NCBI GenBank assembly: GCA_001179505.1
Contig: CDMY01000840.1
Location: forward strand, 179,572-243,571
Reading direction: 5' to 3'
DNA length: 64,000 bases
Source: Vitrella brassicaformis
Taxonomy: Eukaryota; Sar; Vitrellaceae
Below the pieces are notes generated by a model. That model ran no database searches, was not told the DNA's origin, and was given only the letters and a program-made list of their open reading frames with translations. This document shows positions 23,032 through 34,582 of this stretch, in pieces. Position 1 is the first letter of the stretch. Each line of letters starts with the position of its first letter. Both the position numbers and the translations under genes were made by a program.

Positions 23032-24618
23032 ATGCGTGTCGCCGTTGTTCTTCCGCTCCTCGCCCTCCTCTCGCCGGCATCTGCCATCCATCAATATGCA
23101 TCCCATTTCATCCCCACAGAGGGCGGCAGCGGCCTTAAACTGTCGTTCAGCCACCACAAGACCACCCAGCTCACCGACAATGAGAAGGAGGCAACCTTTC
23201 TGAGCGACTCATTTCCAGTGGGACCGGGCGATGTGCTCAACACCAACCCGCTTCATGTGCCTGTGGCGATGCCTGAGGGCCCGATTGCGGTGCGAGGGAT
23301 GTGGGGTGAGGTGGTCGATGACAAGAACGTGAGCGTGCCGCTGTCCGAGGTGTGTCAAGGCCACACACACTCACTCACTCACACACACACATATGCAGCC
23401 GAGGGTGTGTGTGTGCGTCTTCAGGTCTACCTTCACCACTTCCTCATCTACTTTGCGGCGAAGGGCGAGAAGCTCAACTTCACTAAGGTCTTGGCAGTGG
23501 GCGCCGAAACCAGAGGTAAGGGTCAGATCAGCTGTCGGTGTGTCGGTCTGTCATTGCCAACTGGGTGTGCCTTACGTGTGACTTACTTACTTGTGCATCT
23601 CATCTGCCTGATGTGTGTGTACATTGCAGGTACCCCTATCTTCAGTTTGAAGGCCCCCTACGCATTCACGACCACGGGCGACGAGAGCTGGTACCTGAAC
23701 GTCCACATCTTGCGGACCGACAACGTCACCAATGTTCCGGCATGCATCCAGTGCCGCTGCGCCCCTGACGGTCGCCACGGCTCGCTTCTCTGCTGCCAGG
23801 ACGGCACGCACTGCCACACCTCCTTCGACCCGTTCGTGACGGCCAACGACACCGACCCCTTCGATGACCCCACCTACTGCCCGGATTGCAACTCCAACCC
23901 CAAAGACATCTTCGGTCCGCCCATCCGCAACTTCATCCCTCGGCCAGCCGCCAAGCACTACCGCATACGGTATGTGGTGCGCTACGCCGACCTCACGGCC
24001 GACGTCAAGCCCGTCCGTCTCCTTGGCATGGACGCCGTGCACGGCAAGGTCGAGTACAATGTCTACCCATGCGCCAAGGCCGCTGGAGGTGCGTCAGCTC
24101 CGAGTGGACCTCTTGCCGTCATGAAGCAGCGCCGGCTGCTTGCTGAGGACGCCTCGTGTGTTGACGTCAAGGAGCAGACGGCTGTTGTCAATGACAATTT
24201 TGAGATCGTGGAGCTCCGCGGCCACATGCACGTGGGCGCCATCAACGCAACCTTCACCGCCTTTCACGACACGGCCGAGCAGTGGCGGTGCGAGATGCGC
24301 GTGCTGTACGGCAGCACCGAGAGCAAGGCCGGCGACGAGGCGGGTTACGTCACGGGCATTTCGCCATGCTCCTACCATAACGGCGAGCGGCTGGTGAAGA
24401 CAGGCGATAGGCTGCACTTCACGGCGCGCTACAAGAGGGACAAGCACTACGCCGGCGTGATGGGAGGGCTGTTCATGACGGCGCACTTCCCCGGCGACCC
24501 CTTCGCATCGACAGTGGGCTACTGGCAGGACCGGGCGCTGACCCCGCTCAAGGATGACCAAGATGACGGGCTGGAGGCCGTGCCTGCCGATGCACCGATC
24601 AACGAATACCGTGTCTGA
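23032..24618 (+). CDS. SURNod19-like secreted protein
   Basis: Three exons: 23032-23350, 23425-23516 and 23630-24618, with a frame that ends at TGA 24616-24618 (about 465 residues). The start is the ATG that opens a clean signal peptide ([18 protein letters not shown]). The body has [12 protein letters not shown], then a cysteine cluster CIQCRC and [21 protein letters not shown], and a late [11 protein letters not shown]. This order is that of the stress up-regulated Nod19 family of plants and algae, whose biochemical role is unknown. The paired Cys and His residues suggest disulphides or metal binding. The frame also stays open through the first intron, so retention there would not stop translation. 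Confidence 0.75.
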   Translation: MRVAVVLPLLALLSPASAIHQYASHFIPTEGGSGLKLSFSHHKTTQLTDNEKEATFLSDSFPVGPGDVLNTNPLHVPVAMPEGPIAVRGMWGEVVDDKNVSVPLSEVCQGHTHSLTHTHTYAAEGVCVRLQVYLHHFLIYFAAKGEKLNFTKVLAVGAETRGKGQISCRCVGLSLPTGCALRVTYLLVHLICLMCVYIAGTPIFSLKAPYAFTTTGDESWYLNVHILRTDNVTNVPACIQCRCAPDGRHGSLLCCQDGTHCHTSFDPFVTANDTDPFDDPTYCPDCNSNPKDIFGPPIRNFIPRPAAKHYRIRYVVRYADLTADVKPVRLLGMDAVHGKVEYNVYPCAKAAGGASAPSGPLAVMKQRRLLAEDASCVDVKEQTAVVNDNFEIVELRGHMHVGAINATFTAFHDTAEQWRCEMRVLYGSTESKAGDEAGYVTGISPCSYHNGERLVKTGDRLHFTARYKRDKHYAGVMGGLFMTAHFPGDPFASTVGYWQDRALTPLKDDQDDGLEAVPADAPINEYRV

Positions 24619-25403
24619 GCCAATCAGTGTGGCTGTGGGAGAGACGGCACATGCATTGCAGAGATGTGCGTTTGGCCGGCGGTTCGATTGGCTTTGGGTG
24701 GGCGAGTGGGTTGATGCATTTCGTGATCTTTTTGCGTCCGTCTGCCTCTCGCCACAATCGTGACTGGGAGGGGGAGACGAGCGTTGCTGGCCGACTGGCC
24801 GACGGCCAGTCGGCGGCCTAATTGGGTGCCGTGACCTGGCTGCAGTTGTGTGGGCGCGTTGTGTACACAGATGGATGTGTGTGTTGTATGGCCAGGCAGG
24901 CTCGTAGCAGAGGAGGGGGTTCGTGTGAGCGCCTTTTGATCAAGTAGGATGGTTTTTGGGTAGTTTTCGTGTGTGTGGGTGTGTGTGTGGTTGAGTGTGT
25001 GTATGTGTGTTGGTGTCAAAGACGGGCTATCAATGAATGACACAAAAGCATTTGAAAGGCGCATTCACATCTGGTTGGCTCGCGGCTGTCACGATAGACC
25101 AACTCCCCAGTCCGTCGACATCGTGTGGTTGCAGAGGTATATATATTACACATACGCACACGCTGCCCATTCATCTTGTTGCTTGAGTTGGCGTGCTGAT
25201 GCCCCCATCGGCAACGGTGGTCATGCACAGCGATGTTTGCGGTGCAGGACCGGCATTACCCACAGGGGCATCAGCAGCATCCAACCACAGCACGGCAGGA
25301 GGGAAGAGTTCAATCCATAACATTGGGAAAGGTATCTATCTACACAAAGCTGCCACAAGACAGTCTCTCAGCTAGCAAACACACGGGGAGAGAAACTCTT
25401 CCG
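24619..25403. other. Convergent intergenic region with a hairpin
   Basis: It separates the SURNod19-like gene (+) from the HIT zinc-finger gene (-). It is GTGT-rich around 24970-25020. Apart from the hairpin at 24790-24814 no feature was seen. Confidence 0.6.
24790..24814. repeat. Perfect 11-bp inverted repeat with 3-nt loop
   Basis: Arms GCCGACTGGCC (24790-24800) and GGCCAGTCGGC (24804-24814) are exact reverse complements. The hairpin lies 172 bp after the stop codon of the SURNod19-like gene. Confidence 0.8.
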
Positions 25404-26002
25404 TCACCTGCACAGACAGCATCACACACCAGCACCACCATAAAAGAGACACGACACGAACACCCATGAGACGCCCTCTGTCCCCACACAGCTCCCTCCC
25501 CTGTCACCCACCGTCGTGGCAGCATCTTGCGGCTGACGCATGTCTTCTCGTTGTGCTCCTCGGCGCACCGCATCGAGCACACAAAGGCCTGGCGGCAGTT
25601 GATGCACCGGTACTTGGCGAAGAAGTAACACACGGTGCAGAACCGCCGGGGAGGCAACAAGGACGGCTCCACACTCAGATCCACAAACAGCTGAGCCCTG
25701 ACAACACCACACGACAAGCAGAGCGAGTGTGAGATGAAAGATGCTCATGCGACTCACGCACACACACACCCGCGATCTGACTATGGTTGTCACCTGTCCT
25801 TGTCTTCCTGCTCCTCCGTGAAGATGTCAGCGAGTGTCCGCTTGTCATCGTCGCCCTTCCGCCGGACCACAGGCCCTTTGGCGCCTCCCGTGCCGCTGCC
25901 TTTCCTCTCGCCGGCGCCTCTCCCGCCGCCCTTGCGGCGTTTCTTCGGGGCCTCGTCCTCATACTCGTCCTCAGAGTCGTCATCAAAGCGATTCTTGGGC
26001 AT
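25404..26002 (-). CDS. HIT-type zinc-finger protein, ZNHIT1/Vps71-like
   Basis: Exons 25794-26002, 25512-25698 and a terminal fragment 25404-25407 join in phase (about 132 residues). An acidic then basic N-terminus (DDDSEDEYEDEAPKKRRKG) precedes AQLFVDLSVEPS and the HIT finger. The finger has Cys pairs in CTVCYFFAKYRCINC and CSMRCAEEHNEKTC, that is, eight Cys/His ligands at the usual spacing. ZNHIT1/Vps71 proteins are subunits of the SWR1/SRCAP complex that exchanges H2A.Z into nucleosomes, and nuclear action there is the likely role. The final splice, which leaves only four coding bases including TGA, is the least certain point; read-through of that donor would add about 45 residues. Head-to-head with the RRM gene, ATGs only 61 bp apart. 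Confidence 0.8.
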
Positions 26003-26018
26003 TTTCGCGCCCTTCTCG

Positions 26019-26044
26019 TGCGAGCTGAGCCAGATCTGCGAGCT
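26019..26044. promoter_or_regulatory. Two exact TGCGAGCT motifs in a 61-bp divergent promoter
   Basis: TGCGAGCT occurs at 26019-26026 and again at 26037-26044. Together they fill nearly half of the 61 bp between the two start codons, so they are strong candidates for a shared promoter element. Confidence 0.5.
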
Positions 26045-26063
26045 TAGCCTCGAAGAAGGAAAG

Positions 26064-27727
26064 ATGAAGCGGAAGGAGATCAGTTCTGATGCTGCTGATG
26101 GATCCACCACACAGGTGGATGATGAAGGCCGGCACGCCAACCTGACACCCGCAGGGAAGAGGAAGGTGCGGCATGTGGCACACTCAGCGACGGATGACTA
26201 TCAGCCCGGCTTCCTCTCGTCACTCCTGAGCGGCACGAGCGGAGATGAGCCGCTGAAGAACAAAAAGAAGGCCAAAGAGCCCCGGGATGCCGCAACCGGA
26301 GAGCATGCAATGAGTGCAGTGACGGCTCTGTTCGCACGCCCATCCGCCCCCCTTCCCGCACCAATTGCGCCGCCCACTGACTTACTAGGTGACTCACTCA
26401 ATCAGCCTGAGAAGCCGCCCGAGAAGATCATGAAGAAGAACGCGAAGAAGAAGCAGCAGAAGACAAAGGGTGAGGGTGGCAAGGGTGACGATGACTCTGA
26501 GAGGGACTCAAGGACACTCTTCGTCGGCAATGTGCCGCTCAATGTCAAGAAAGACAAGGTGCTGGACGCTCTGGGTGTCGGAAAGCCGGATGTTGAATCG
26601 GTGAGAGTGACTTACGAGTGTGTTCACTCGAGCTCTGGGGTGTCTGTGACATTCACTGTGTGGGTATGCTATGCTTGCCGTTTCAGCTTCGTTTTCGGTC
26701 GGTGCCTGTCTCCCCCAAGTGGATGAACCAGAGGAAGGCGGGAGTTATCAAGAAAGAATATGCGGTCACGGCACGTCGTGACACACACAAGGGGCCCGAA
26801 CGAAATTATGCTTCCAATTGCGTGTGTGTGTGTGTGTCTATCAGGGTACGGCCGGCAGCCAGGTGGCGTATGTTGTGTTCCGGGAGAAGGAGGGGCTTGA
26901 GGAGTTCCTGCAGCGTAGGGATGACATTGAGCTGAGCGGCCATCTCCTGCGGCTCGACCGGGCAGACAGCGGCAGCGCATTCAGCGTAGGATAGCAACGA
27001 CAGTGACAGATGTGTCCACACGTATGTATCTAGATGGTCTCTCCCCGTTCCCTTCTGTGTCGTGCTCACGCACGCAGAAATTCGACCGGAAACGAAGTGT
27101 TTTTGTGGGCGGTCTGCCTCGTGAAGCGCAGGAGGATGATGTGCGTCAGCATTTCTCCCAAGTTGGGCCTGTCAAGGGTGAGTGACGGACACGAGCATGC
27201 CACGAAAGACATGACAATACGTGCTGCCTTTTGTGTCATTTCAGCGGTTCGCATCATTCGCGACAAGGCGACCTTCATGTGCAAGGGCATTGGCTTTGTT
27301 CACTTCGCCGACCGATCACACGTCGTCAAGGCCATACAGCAGCTGCACCAACAGCCATTCGGCCCATTGGTGAGCTCTGGAATACACCAGCCGCGTGTCA
27401 TCCTTCTCTGTGCGCTGCTCCTTCTCTGTGTCATCCTTTCTTCAGGAGCGGCCACTGCGGGTGACGAAGGTCTTGACAGAGGAGGCGGCGAAATTGCAGA
27501 AGGAGCAGACCAGCATGAGGAAACCTGGCAAGAGGAAGGCGGCTCGTGCGGCCCCCAAAGTGCACCCAGCAGAGCGGCGCATACAGAAGAAATTGCCGGT
27601 CGGTGTGGGCAAGGTGGAGGGGAGGGAGGGCGCACGTGCAACCACGATGAAAAAGGCTAGGAGTATGATGGATCGCTGGAAGAAAAGGGCAAAGGGAAAG
27701 GGTTCTGTGAGGAAGCAAGCCAAGTGA
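26064..27727 (+). CDS. Two-RRM RNA-binding protein, RBM34/Nop12-like
   Basis: Six exons join in phase: 26064-26600, 26687-26764, 26845-26985, 27078-27177, 27245-27369 and 27446-27727. The N-terminus is charged and contains QPGFLSSLLSG and a Lys-rich KKNAKKKQQK block. RRM1 begins RTLFVGNVPLNVKKDKV with its RNP1-equivalent strand at QVAYVVF. RRM2 begins SVFVGGLPREAQEDDVRQHF, with RNP1 at KGIGFVHF. The tail is extremely basic (KKARSMMDRWKKRAKGK). Gapped RRM1 and a basic tail match the RBM34/Nop12 family, which acts in nucleolar processing of large-subunit rRNA. The function is inferred from that family. Confidence 0.82.
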
Positions 27728-27822
27728 GTGAGTGACTGAGTGAGGGAGTAGGCTGCTGTGTACATGTGTACAGTGAGACGTCCTTGTGTCCGACAAATGC
27801 ATTTCGATTCCATTGCAATGCA

Positions 27823-29568
27823 TCAAGCCACATCCTCTCCATCCCTATCTCGATGATAAGCCGCAAGGATGTCGTCCAGGTCCTGCCGCCACCTGCGCGC
27901 ACATTCCATCCACGCAAATCGACATTGTACAGCCGCACCCCACCCCCCCCGCTCACCTGCTTATCTTCCATGCCGGCTTCAAATCGACGTCGGTCTGATC
28001 GATCAACAAATCAAAACACATACTCATGGGCCAGTAGCCCGTCAGTGAGCACATGCGCGTCTCTCACTTCATGCTGTTCCTTACCACCATCACACGATAC
28101 CACACCTCTATGTCTCCACTCTGATACGGCACTCGCTGATACCGCCGACTTGTCAGTGCGTCACGAAGCGACTCGTCGCTCTCCGGCGTGACAGCAAGGT
28201 TCACCATCAAGCTGACGTCCATAAAAGTCCGAGCCATAAGGTACCGAGCCACCCATTCCACAGCCGCACTGCTCGAGGTGGGCGTCCGGACAATCGCCTG
28301 GCCGGCTTGATGATGTCGGTATTGCAGTGTGTTCCAGCCATTGTCTGCGTGAGGGAGGACGTCAGAGGGACTCACAACTGTGAGCAGCCCCGGGAGATCA
28401 GTTTGTGATGCATTGAAGAAGGAGAGGACCGCCTGAAGGACAGGCAACATCAATCACTCGACACATCAACGTGCCGATGTCTCACCTGGTCGTATATAGC
28501 CGCAGCTTCTTCAGAGTCCCCAGGGTCTACTTTCTGCCTGTCCTCCTCGGTCATGCTCGCGTAGACGTCCTCGGCTGTCTTTTGCTGCCCCGCGCCCCAA
28601 GATTGAGCTGCCAGAAGCCCAACCAAGAGGTCGCCGACCAGAGGCGGCGTCTCTCCCTCCCCCGCAAAGATCGGCGTCAGCACATCCAGCAGGAACTGCC
28701 GTTTCTCGCCTGGGATACTTGCTTGATGTTCTGAGGACTGTTGGCCCTTCCGTCTTTCGTTGAAGTATCGGAAGTTATTGCGCGGCACGTCCATGATGGC
28801 CATCAGGGCACGTTGAAAGCGCGAAGCGTCCAAAGAGTGGAAATCTGCCGGATTATAGGCACTTCTTTGGGCGAATCGAGGGTCCGGATTGGCCTTCTCC
28901 TTCATGACGAAACGAGTCGGCAGATTCTCGACATCGACCAGGCCGCACTTGGGCTTGATCTCGAGAGAGATGATCTGTACGCTCTCGGCGTCACGAGGGA
29001 GGGAAGACGTGGCAAGGTCCTCTTCCTGCATCCATCCAAACATACATACCATGGGGGGTGCGGGTATCTATAGCCAGTGCGACAGATAGCTCCCTGCAGA
29101 CACCTGTTTGTCTGTCTGTCTGTCTGTCTGCAGACCTGCGTGGCTTCAATGTAGTCGTCGTGTCCAAGGGACAATACTCCCGGCTCTCCCTCTTGCAGTC
29201 GGTGGGCAGGTCTGTGTGTTTCTGCCCGAGCAAACAGGGCACTCACGAAAGGAATCGGGAGACGGACAACCTTGCTGTCGTACGAGTAGCGGGGCGTCAG
29301 GAGGGCCCTCGAGAGACCAACTAGGTGCCGCTTGGCGCGGGCGACTCGGGGGTGCTTCTTTGGGACCCGCAGGACGCAGCCCCTGAAAGGATGAGAATCA
29401 GAGCCGCGGAACCCGAACACAACTGAAGGAAGCAGAAAGGCCCATGTAAGAGAGAGCTCCGTGCGTGTGTGCGAGTGTGAAAGCCGTCTGCGTACCGTGC
29501 AGGCCGCCTTCTGCGATGTATTGCCAGTCCTCCGGTGTGAGGTCGTCCTCCGGTGTGAGGTCCGACAT
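27823..29568 (-). CDS. IPK1: Inositol-pentakisphosphate 2-kinase
   Basis: Seven exons join in phase: 29496-29568, 29247-29422, 29136-29189, 28486-29025, 28085-28432, 27957-27994 and 27823-27892 (432 residues). The enzyme makes phytate by phosphorylating the 2-position of inositol pentakisphosphate. Family motifs are in order: WQYIAEGGLHVVFGF, GCVLRVPKK, ISLEIKPKCGLV (the EIKPKCG motif), TFMDVSLMV and the late TDVDLKPAWKI. It ends QDLDDILAAYHRDRDGEDVA. The N-terminus carries a direct repeat, LTPEDDLTPED, from an 18-bp duplication (29523-29558 region). Only 95 bp separate its stop codon from that of the RRM gene on the other strand. Confidence 0.85.
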
Positions 29569-29772
29569 GACATGAGGGTCTGTGACGCTGAGACGTACGT
29601 GTACGCAACTGCGGTGCCAAGAATAGACACTGTCTCGGGTGTCAGATTAGTGCGACAACCTGCCGTTGACCGTTAGATACAAGACACATTTTTTGATACG
29701 TCCCATGCAATATATATGTCACATCTCATCAGTCCTCATTCAGCACAAACACATGCACACCCCCGTCGTCAG

Positions 29773-32700
29773 CTAGGCGGCCACCGGAGCGCTCGGCTGG
29801 GATGGGACAGATGGCGGCTGTGCGGCCTCACCCGGTCCGCTCCCCCTTCGGGGGGCCAGCTGCTGCAGCCGCTCCATTGTATTCACAGATAGCGAAAAAT
29901 GAGACAACCTGCCGCAACATACGCAGGACAACAAGCCGTCGATCGATGCAACCTGGCGTGTGTTTGCGGGTGGGTTTGCCGAGTCACTCACCTCTGAATA
30001 TCCCTGAGTAGCGACTGGAAGAGTTGGTTGGCGCCGATCTCGTATTGTTGGATGGGCGTCACCACACTGTCCTGCCGCCGACCCGCACTTGCTGACAGCA
30101 GCCGCACGTTGATGCTCTCTTTCAGGTAACCCAACCGCTGCAGATGCTCGGCCCAGTGGCGGTCGAAGCGGGCCAATGCGCAACTCACAAACGCCTACCG
30201 ACACGCAACACAACACGACAGATGCATACACCGACACGACAGACGTGCAGTAGCCTAGCCGGCTGTGTGTGTGTGTGTTGATGGTATTGTGTGTACGTTA
30301 GCGAAGAGCCCCGGTCGTATCTGCTCCAGCTGGTCTTTCCGTGCAGTGACACTCGCCTTGCTCGCGGCCTTAAGGTCGGCCACCAGCTCGGTGACGCCCC
30401 CATCCCGCCGCACAGACTCTGTCGAAAAGGACTCACCGAACACCCTGCACCCACGCAGATAGACATGCCACTGTGAGTGGTCATGGTACAATCAACAGGT
30501 TCGGTGTCCCTCTGTTACTTTTGGAGCTTCTCTAGTATGGCTGGTCCGTTGACCTGCCCGTCGGCACTCGTGAACTCCTCCACTGTCAGCTCCACAGCGG
30601 TGTTGGCGAACTGTGTGGCGATGTCGAGGACCTCACCGTCGTCAGCCTTGAGCACCCGCCGCCTTAGGCCATAGATCTCCTGCCGCTGGCTCACCATCGG
30701 ACGGTCGAACTCAAACACGCGCTTACGGATGTCGCGGAAATACTCCTCAGCAGCTGCACTCACTCATACACGCACAGCCCATGCCATGAGCGGGTGATGG
30801 ATGATGCCCATGTCGTTGGGTGGCTGGCTGACCTCTTTGTACGTTGTTGAGTGACTCCGTGACCTGGTTTGACTCGATCGGGATGTCATCGCCGATCTTG
30901 AAGGTCGACATCAGCCCGCTCAGCTTGTCGCCACCAAAGATGCGGAAAATGTCGTCCTCAACAGAGAGGAAAAATCGTGATGCACCGAGGTCCCCCTGTC
31001 GCCCTGACCGGCCCCGCAGCTGATTGTCGATACGGCGTGACTCATGCCGCTGGGTGCCGATAACGTACAGCCCGCCCAGCCGCCTGACCTCCTCTTGCTC
31101 GTTCTCAAGAGCGGTCTGGAATGTCTCCTTGATCTGCTCGAAGGCGCCCCTGGCTGCCAGGACGAGGTCGTCCTGTGTGGGCAGCTGGTCGGCGGCCATA
31201 GCCATGAGGTCGTCGAGGGCTCTCTCGGACATGGTGCCATCACCCCTGGCCCTGAGCTCCTCAGTCAGGTCCCCCACCGCCGCCAGCAGCTCCTCATCCA
31301 ACGGGGCGGGGTAAAAGCCCTCTTTCACCTCGACGGGCTGCTGTGTCCGGTTCTGTGAGGCGCCTTCGGGCAACGGAATGGCGTCTCGCAGAAGGGACCG
31401 CAGCTTGAGGCTGGCCATGGCGGCGGGGTTGCCGCCTAGAATGATGTCGGTGCCTCTGCCCGCCATGTTGGTGGCGACCGTCACCTTACCCTTGCGGCCC
31501 GCCTGTGCGATGACCTGCGCCTCCCGCTCCACGCTGTCGGGTCTGGCGTTGAGCACCTGTGCGTCGATGCCGCTCTCGACCAAGGCCGCCTGAATCTTCT
31601 CCGAGAGATCCACCGATGTCGTCCCTGCACACACACAGGTGGACCTACGTACGTGACCTTGTATCTTGCGTTTTTCGTCGAAGAGCATACCGATGAGTAT
31701 GGGTCTTCCTGTCCTGTGTGCCCTGTCGACCTCCTTGAGCATGGCGTTGAGCTTGGCCTCGACCGTCTTGAAGACGGCATCGGGGTAGTCACGACGGGCT
31801 AAAGTCACAAGAAGCAGGCAGCAACATTCGTGGTCGCATCAAAGAATGGCTTAGCCCAGTCAGTGTCCGTTGTCCATCCACTTACCGACGGGCAGCGCTG
31901 TTGGGATGGGCATGACTTCTAGACCGTAGAAGTCAAGGAACTCCTGCACACGACGCGACCACAATATGCATGCGCGGGTGTGTCTCGGTGGCTGGATGGG
32001 TGAGCACCTTTGCGTCGGTGAATGCAGTGCCGGTCATGCCAGCGAGCCGCGGGAAGAGCCTGAACAGCGACTGGTACGTCACACTCGCTATCTCCTGGGG
32101 GCGCACACCGACGCACACACACACACACACACGACCAGCGTATGCCCACAGATCCATCTTGGCATTCATCGCTCAGATCTGACCTGTGTTTCTCCCGAAA
32201 CGGCTACGCCCTCCTTGGCCTCGATGCTCTGCTGGATGCCGTCGGTGTACCGCCGACCTGCAGCACACACGCGCAAGTGAGTGAGGGGCCTCCCTCCGCG
32301 AACGTCGCTTGGGTGCTCGTGATGTGCCAATGTTCGTACGTACCTTCGAGAATGCGGCCTGTGAATGAGTCGACAATCGACACTCGACCGTCCCTGGCAG
32401 GGGGGTGACAGGAGGGAGGCGCAGGGAGGGGTGTTCGGGTGGGTGTTGATGTGGCTGTGTGGGGTGTGAGAGGGGAAGGGGGACGGTCTGTCTGACTTAC
32501 TCGACGATGTATTGCTGGTCCTTTTGGAAGAGCTCTTTGGCCTTGATGGCGTTGACGACGAAGTACACCCAGTTCTCAGAGGGATCGTACGGCTCCATGC
32601 CCAGAATGTCAGCCAAATTCTGACGATCGCCATACACACACGACGGCTCTAGACAGATGCAAGGGCATGGCGTGCTCCGTGTCTGACCTCTAGTCCATCG

Positions 32701-34328
32701 TCGGTGAGGAACGCCGTCTGTCGCTTCTCGTCGACCTCATAGTCGCGGCCCTTCTGCAACACCTGCACAAGCTCTGCAGCACGGGCGTACTTGGCCTACC
32801 AACAGACACCGCATCCACGCACACGGACAGCCGGCAATGCATTCAATGCAGCTGTCTGGTTACTTTCTTTCCTCCCTCCCTCCCTCCCTCCCTCTTACGA
32901 GTGGTGCTCCGACAGTCTGGCTGATCTTCAGAGGGTTCCTGGCGTCGTCAATGAGGATCGAGTCGGCCTCGTCGACGATGCAGTAGTAGAAGGGCGAGGG
33001 GCGGCCCGTGGCCGCCGGGTCCAGAACTATCGCACCGTCGCTGTAGGCCAGATTGTCGCGGAGGTAGTCGAAACCCAGCTCCTGGTGCCAACACAGCACA
33101 CACATGGGAGGAGTGATGGGTGGGTGAGAGTGGATGGTGTGGCCACATCTGCACTGCACGCACCTGGTGTGTGGCGTAGATGACGTCTGCAGCGTACGCG
33201 CGCTTCTTCTCTTCCCTCTCCTGACCCGGCACCACCACACCCACACTCAGACCCAGGAACCTGCACACAGACAGACAGACGAGCGACGCATTCGAGGCAC
33301 ACATACATAAATAGTCATTCGTCGAGATCGATGGATTCCTGCCTGCCTGACTCACTTGTATATCTGCCCCATAGTGTCGGCGTCCCTCTTGGTGAGGTAC
33401 TCGTTCTGGGAGACCACAAACGCCCCCTTGCCCAGCAGCGCGTTGAGGTAGGCGGGCAGCGTGGCCACGAGCGTCTTGCCCTCTCCCGTGGCCATCTCCG
33501 CCAGCCGGCCGTCATGCAGCGCCATCCCGCCCAAGAGCTGCACGTCGAAGTGCCTGCAATGCATTCAACACCAAACTCATCAGACCGGTGGGTGCGCGCG
33601 TATCCTGTGCCTTTAAGTCACCTCAGTTCGAGGACTCTCCATGCCGCTTCCCTGACGACGGCGAACGCCTCTTCGAGGATGCCGTCAAGCGCCGCCTTCT
33701 CCTTCGCCAGATCGTCCACTGTCCGCAGCTCAGACACAGACACGCCAAGAGCAGATGCCAAACGATCCCGAAACTCTTCTGTCTTGGCTCTGAAACAGAA
33801 AAGACGAGAGAGGCAGACAACCATTCCATTCTCACACACTGCTAATTGTCTTGCATGGTTTGCGTGCCTGAGCTGTTCGTCCGAGAGGTTCTCGACCTCG
33901 TCCTCCAGTCTGTTGATGCGGTCCACCCGCCCCTGGTACTCGATGGCAGCTGCCTTGTTGCGCTCCATGAGGTCCTCCAACGGATCTGCCGCACCGAAGG
34001 GCTTTAGGAGGCCGCCGATGGACATCTGCGTCAGAGGCCGCCTCACATGCCGCTGGCAAAAAAGCACAAAAGCCGCAAACAAGGACACACAAGCATCGAT
34101 GCACTGCACCTGCACAACAGCCAGCCTCCGTGTGTGTCAACTGCCTGTGCCTGGGCTGGCTACATTTGTTGCGTGACGAAAGTCGGCACCACCAGGCGAG
34201 AGGACGAACGTTGCAGGAACGGAGGTGTGACGAAGCGCGTGATGGCGGAAGGCATCGGCTTTGATTCCCAGCAGGCCGACCAGTGCAGTGATGAACATCG
34301 CATGACCCAATGGACACATCTTCTTCAT
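29773..34328 (-). CDS. secA: SecA preprotein translocase ATPase with plastid leader
   Basis: Eighteen exons join in phase (about 1037 residues): 34164-34328, 33868-34052, 33622-33789, 33356-33553, 33164-33260, 32899-33081, 32688-32795, 32501-32619, 32344-32393, 32184-32257, 32008-32094, 31886-31943, 31691-31798, 30833-31624, 30519-30753, 30297-30444, 29992-30194 and 29773-29908. The leader [21 protein letters not shown] looks like an ER signal and is followed by a basic transit-like region. SecA motifs are all present: [20 protein letters not shown] (Walker A), [12 protein letters not shown] (Walker B), [16 protein letters not shown] and [21 protein letters not shown] long insertion between GGNP and [10 protein letters not shown] is as in cyanobacterial and plastid SecA. 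The C-terminus is Pro/Ala-rich without a zinc-binding site. It would drive thylakoid Sec transport; the location is inferred. Intron 2 has a GC donor. Confidence 0.92.
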
Positions 34329-34422
34329 CCAATCGCTCTGATTCCCAAGATCTCTATCCTCGTCACTTCATTGCTTCATTCTCACACCAGTTTTCGTCAG
34401 GAGCACAACCCCTCTGAACTTG

Positions 34423-34430
34423 AGCTCGCA
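34423..34430 (-). promoter_or_regulatory. TGCGAGCT motif (reverse) between SecA and the carrier gene
   Basis: AGCTCGCA on the plus strand, 95 bp before the SecA ATG and 153 bp before the carrier ATG. Confidence 0.4.
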
Positions 34431-34582
34431 AGGAACGATCGGAGGAGCCGGGGCGTCCGAACCATCGCCAGCGGTGATGAAGCCATGGGACAACCATGGG
34501 ATGAATGGCGGATCGGCATCTCTCGTCACGAGCATCGCTCCCCTCCCCTCCCCCTCTGACGAGTGATGCACTCATCCATTGA

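Noticed and set aside
28332-28362. Possible 31-nt intron in the inositol kinase gene
   Set aside because: GT and CAG ends are present, but removal shifts the frame and destroys the conserved TFMDVSLMV segment, while read-through stays open.
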